The notes below the pieces were generated by a model. The model did no database searches. It worked only from the letters and a program-made list of their open reading frames with translations, and was not told where the DNA came from. A program made the translations under genes and the position numbers. From Haplosporangium gracile (taxonomy: Eukaryota; Mortierellomycota; Mortierellomycetes; Mortierellales; Mortierellaceae): 35,165 bases of DNA. The first letter of the stretch is position 1; each line of letters opens with the position of its first letter. This document shows positions 31,536-35,165 of the stretch, in pieces. The DNA lies in NCBI GenBank assembly GCA_015499985.1, contig JAAAUF010000414.1:1-35165 (forward strand), read 5' to 3'.

Positions 31536-33009
31536 CACTGGGAACGAACGGATGGGAAGAAGAGGGCTCTCGTTGTTGTTGACAGGAGAGAGGGAGGTGT
31601 TGTTAGCACCTGGCTTGCCAGAGAAGGGTCTGTGAGCGGCTGTTTGGAGTGGAAAAGAGGAGAGATGTGGACGCGTGGGAGGAAGGTAGTACTTTGCAAG
31701 GATGGTGAGAACAGTTGATAGCCCGTCGAAGGAAGAGAGATGGTTTTAAGGAAGTAGAAGAAAGGAAGGGATGAAAAAGAGGGAGGGAGAGGAATGTAAG
31801 GTGATGAGTGTGAGGAAAAAACTGACAGAGAAGACATGGGAACGAGAGAAGAGAAAGTGGAGAGAGAGTGGATGGAAGTGCAGCACATGCGATCGTTGAT
31901 CCTTCCTTAGCCACCCAAGCCCAGCACACATACTTTCAGACACAGCGCGATCTCTTGCACTCTTTCTTCTCACACAAGGAGGAGCATTATTTCCAGCACA
32001 ACAAAAAAAATGGTCCACGCGGCACACACTCTTTATCCTCTTCTCTTTCACATCTTGTTTTCCCTCTCTCCTATCACGCGCATTGGCTTTTGTCATTATG
32101 GTCGCACACATTCATCATATCCTATACCAGGAGAGGGAAGCAAATGCTAACTTATCGCGAAAAAGAAAGAAAGAAAAAAAAAAAGTGGGTGATCAGTCCT
32201 TATAAATATTCCCAGCTTGGGCGCAATGGCTGTTGCAACTATGTCGAGAAGACGAGAAGAAGTTGAATAGCGAGAGAAAGAGAGGAAGAAGAAGGAGAGA
32301 GCCCTGCCTCGGTGGAGGGGGGGAGCTATCATTCTTCTTCCCTTCACTCATTTCCCAAAAGGAGCAGCATCCGAAAATTAAACATCTCTGTGCCCCCTCC
32401 CGAGCACCTTATTGTTTCTGCCTTAGCTGGATGCTCAGTTGGCTTTGAATTTTTTACATTTTTTCAATGCGTGTGGCCAATGTCTCGGACATGGATCTGG
32501 ATTGGGACATCGTTCTCTCTTTCTCACCCTGCCCACTCACTTCTCCGCCTTGTCCACTCTCCCAACCATCGATCGGATGTTGTCTTCTTCCTTTTCTTAC
32601 GCCTGTGTACTACAAACAGCACAGTCAGTCAGCCACTCTCTCACAAGAGTAGGCTTTAATTGACATTTGTCTGTGTGTTCTTCATATCTATCGATAACTC
32701 CTCTCCAATTGCCTCCACCTCAGGCCACTTGGCCCATGTTTCAGGTTCAATCAACCCTCTCGATGGACATGCATGTGTTGTTGCTGTTGCCATCATAAAA
32801 AAAAGAAGTGGCCTGATCTGTTAATGCCGCTCATGAACAGTTGTCAGCAACAACGTATATAAATGAGTTAGCATTACCTCCTTCCTCTTCACCAAAAGAA
32901 AGTAAAAAAACCTCAAGGATACCCTTTCATTCACTCATCTTACTGCACTCTACTTCGCATTCTCCACTCCTCTTCTTACCTTTAAACAACCACTCTGCAC
33001 ACAATACTC
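31536..33009. other. Divergent region between the PUF and ERG1 genes
   Basis: No independent gene is recognised. Next to the PUF gene, plus-strand purines at about 31650-31880 give a CT-rich leader on the PUF strand. The PUF frame itself stays open through 31536-31639 up to a CCAAACAG acceptor-like site, so a further coding exon is possible. Purine-rich sequence lies at about 32160-32325. A sense CT-rich tract at about 32880-32990 and a TATA-like box at 32856 precede ERG1. Confidence 0.5.
32856..32864 (+). promoter_or_regulatory. TATA-like box of ERG1
   Basis: TATATAAAT lies about 146 bp upstream of the ERG1 ATG, followed by a CT-rich tract where transcription could start. It is the clearest TATA placement in the window. 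Its use is inferred. Confidence 0.5.
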
Positions 33010-34994
<1,985 letters not shown>

Positions 34995-34997
34995 AGG

Positions 34998-35013
34998 CCT
35001 ATGACGTCATAGG
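34998..35013. promoter_or_regulatory. 16-bp palindrome containing a consensus CRE (TGACGTCA)
   Basis: CCTATGACGTCATAGG is a perfect palindrome whose core, TGACGTCA (35002-35009), is the ATF/CREB bZIP consensus. It starts 4 bp after the ERG1 stop codon. It probably acts for a gene beyond the right edge rather than for ERG1. Binding is inferred. Confidence 0.6.
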
Positions 35014-35165
35014 AAAATGAGGAATTGGCTGCTTGCGGGAAATAAGCATTTAGGAAGATGGCAATAAGACTCGCCACGTTTTAAGCTCGCCTTTCCCTTC
35101 AACCTTTTCCCTACTCTTGCCAACTTCTTTTTGAATACAACTTCAGCAAACAACAATCCTTTTGA
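35014..35165 (+). other. ERG1 3' region and likely promoter of a next gene
   Basis: No coding sequence can be supported. A sense pyrimidine-rich stretch (about 35089-35142) looks like the CT-rich tracts found before other starts here. That suggests a plus-strand gene beginning just past the edge. Confidence 0.35.

Noticed and set aside
31535..31888. 117-codon Ser/Phe/Leu-rich frame upstream of the PUF gene
   Set aside because: It is translation of the CT-rich leader in a different frame from the PUF start, without motifs.

Overview
This window is eukaryotic nuclear DNA from a filamentous fungus. Short GT-AG introns (mostly 80-140 nt, GTAAG-type donors) interrupt every complete gene. The gene set includes chitin synthase, sterol-pathway squalene epoxidase, a Pps1-type phosphatase and ALDH7 antiquitin. 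A WD40-tail remnant resembles a family I associate with Mortierellaceae. Together these suggest an early-diverging, Mortierella-like fungus, but that placement is inference. All products were read by conceptual translation and recalled family motifs; no search was run. Exon joins were chosen so that reading phase and conserved motifs both hold.

Layout, left to right. The window opens in the 5' end of a chitin synthase on the minus strand (1-448). About 2.3 kb without a supported gene follows, ending in a decayed WD40 fragment (2735-3184). Next come a membrane-anchored hotdog/thioesterase-like gene (+) and ALG2 (-), convergent with 107 bp between stop codons. ALG2 shares a divergent promoter with SPT6 (+), and this promoter holds a striking AT-rich inverted repeat. 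SPT6 is followed by a CLC-type Cl-/H+ exchanger (+). That gene converges with ALDH7 (-) across only 160 bp. A 2.9 kb gene-poor stretch (19355-22229) then holds a 30-bp perfect palindrome, orphan CT-rich tracts and a 10-N assembly gap. A Pps1-like dual-specificity phosphatase (+, two unusually long introns) converges with a Pumilio/PUF gene (-). Squalene monooxygenase ERG1 (+) closes the window, followed by a palindromic CRE (TGACGTCA) and a CT-rich tract that probably belongs to the next gene's promoter.

The genes are housekeeping: cell wall synthesis, N-glycan assembly, transcription elongation, organelle ion transport, lysine catabolism, signalling, mRNA control and sterol synthesis. They do not form a cluster or pathway. 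Links visible in the sequence are positional, plus one possible regulatory link: the PUF protein's base-reading residues predict the site UGUANAUA, which occurs just downstream of the PUF gene itself and of ALDH7. I found no CRISPR array, transposon, rRNA or convincing tRNA, and no evidence for a wholly new multi-gene system. The best leads are the PUF sites, a pseudophosphatase-like domain in the Pps1 homologue, the promoter inverted repeat and the unexplained palindromes.
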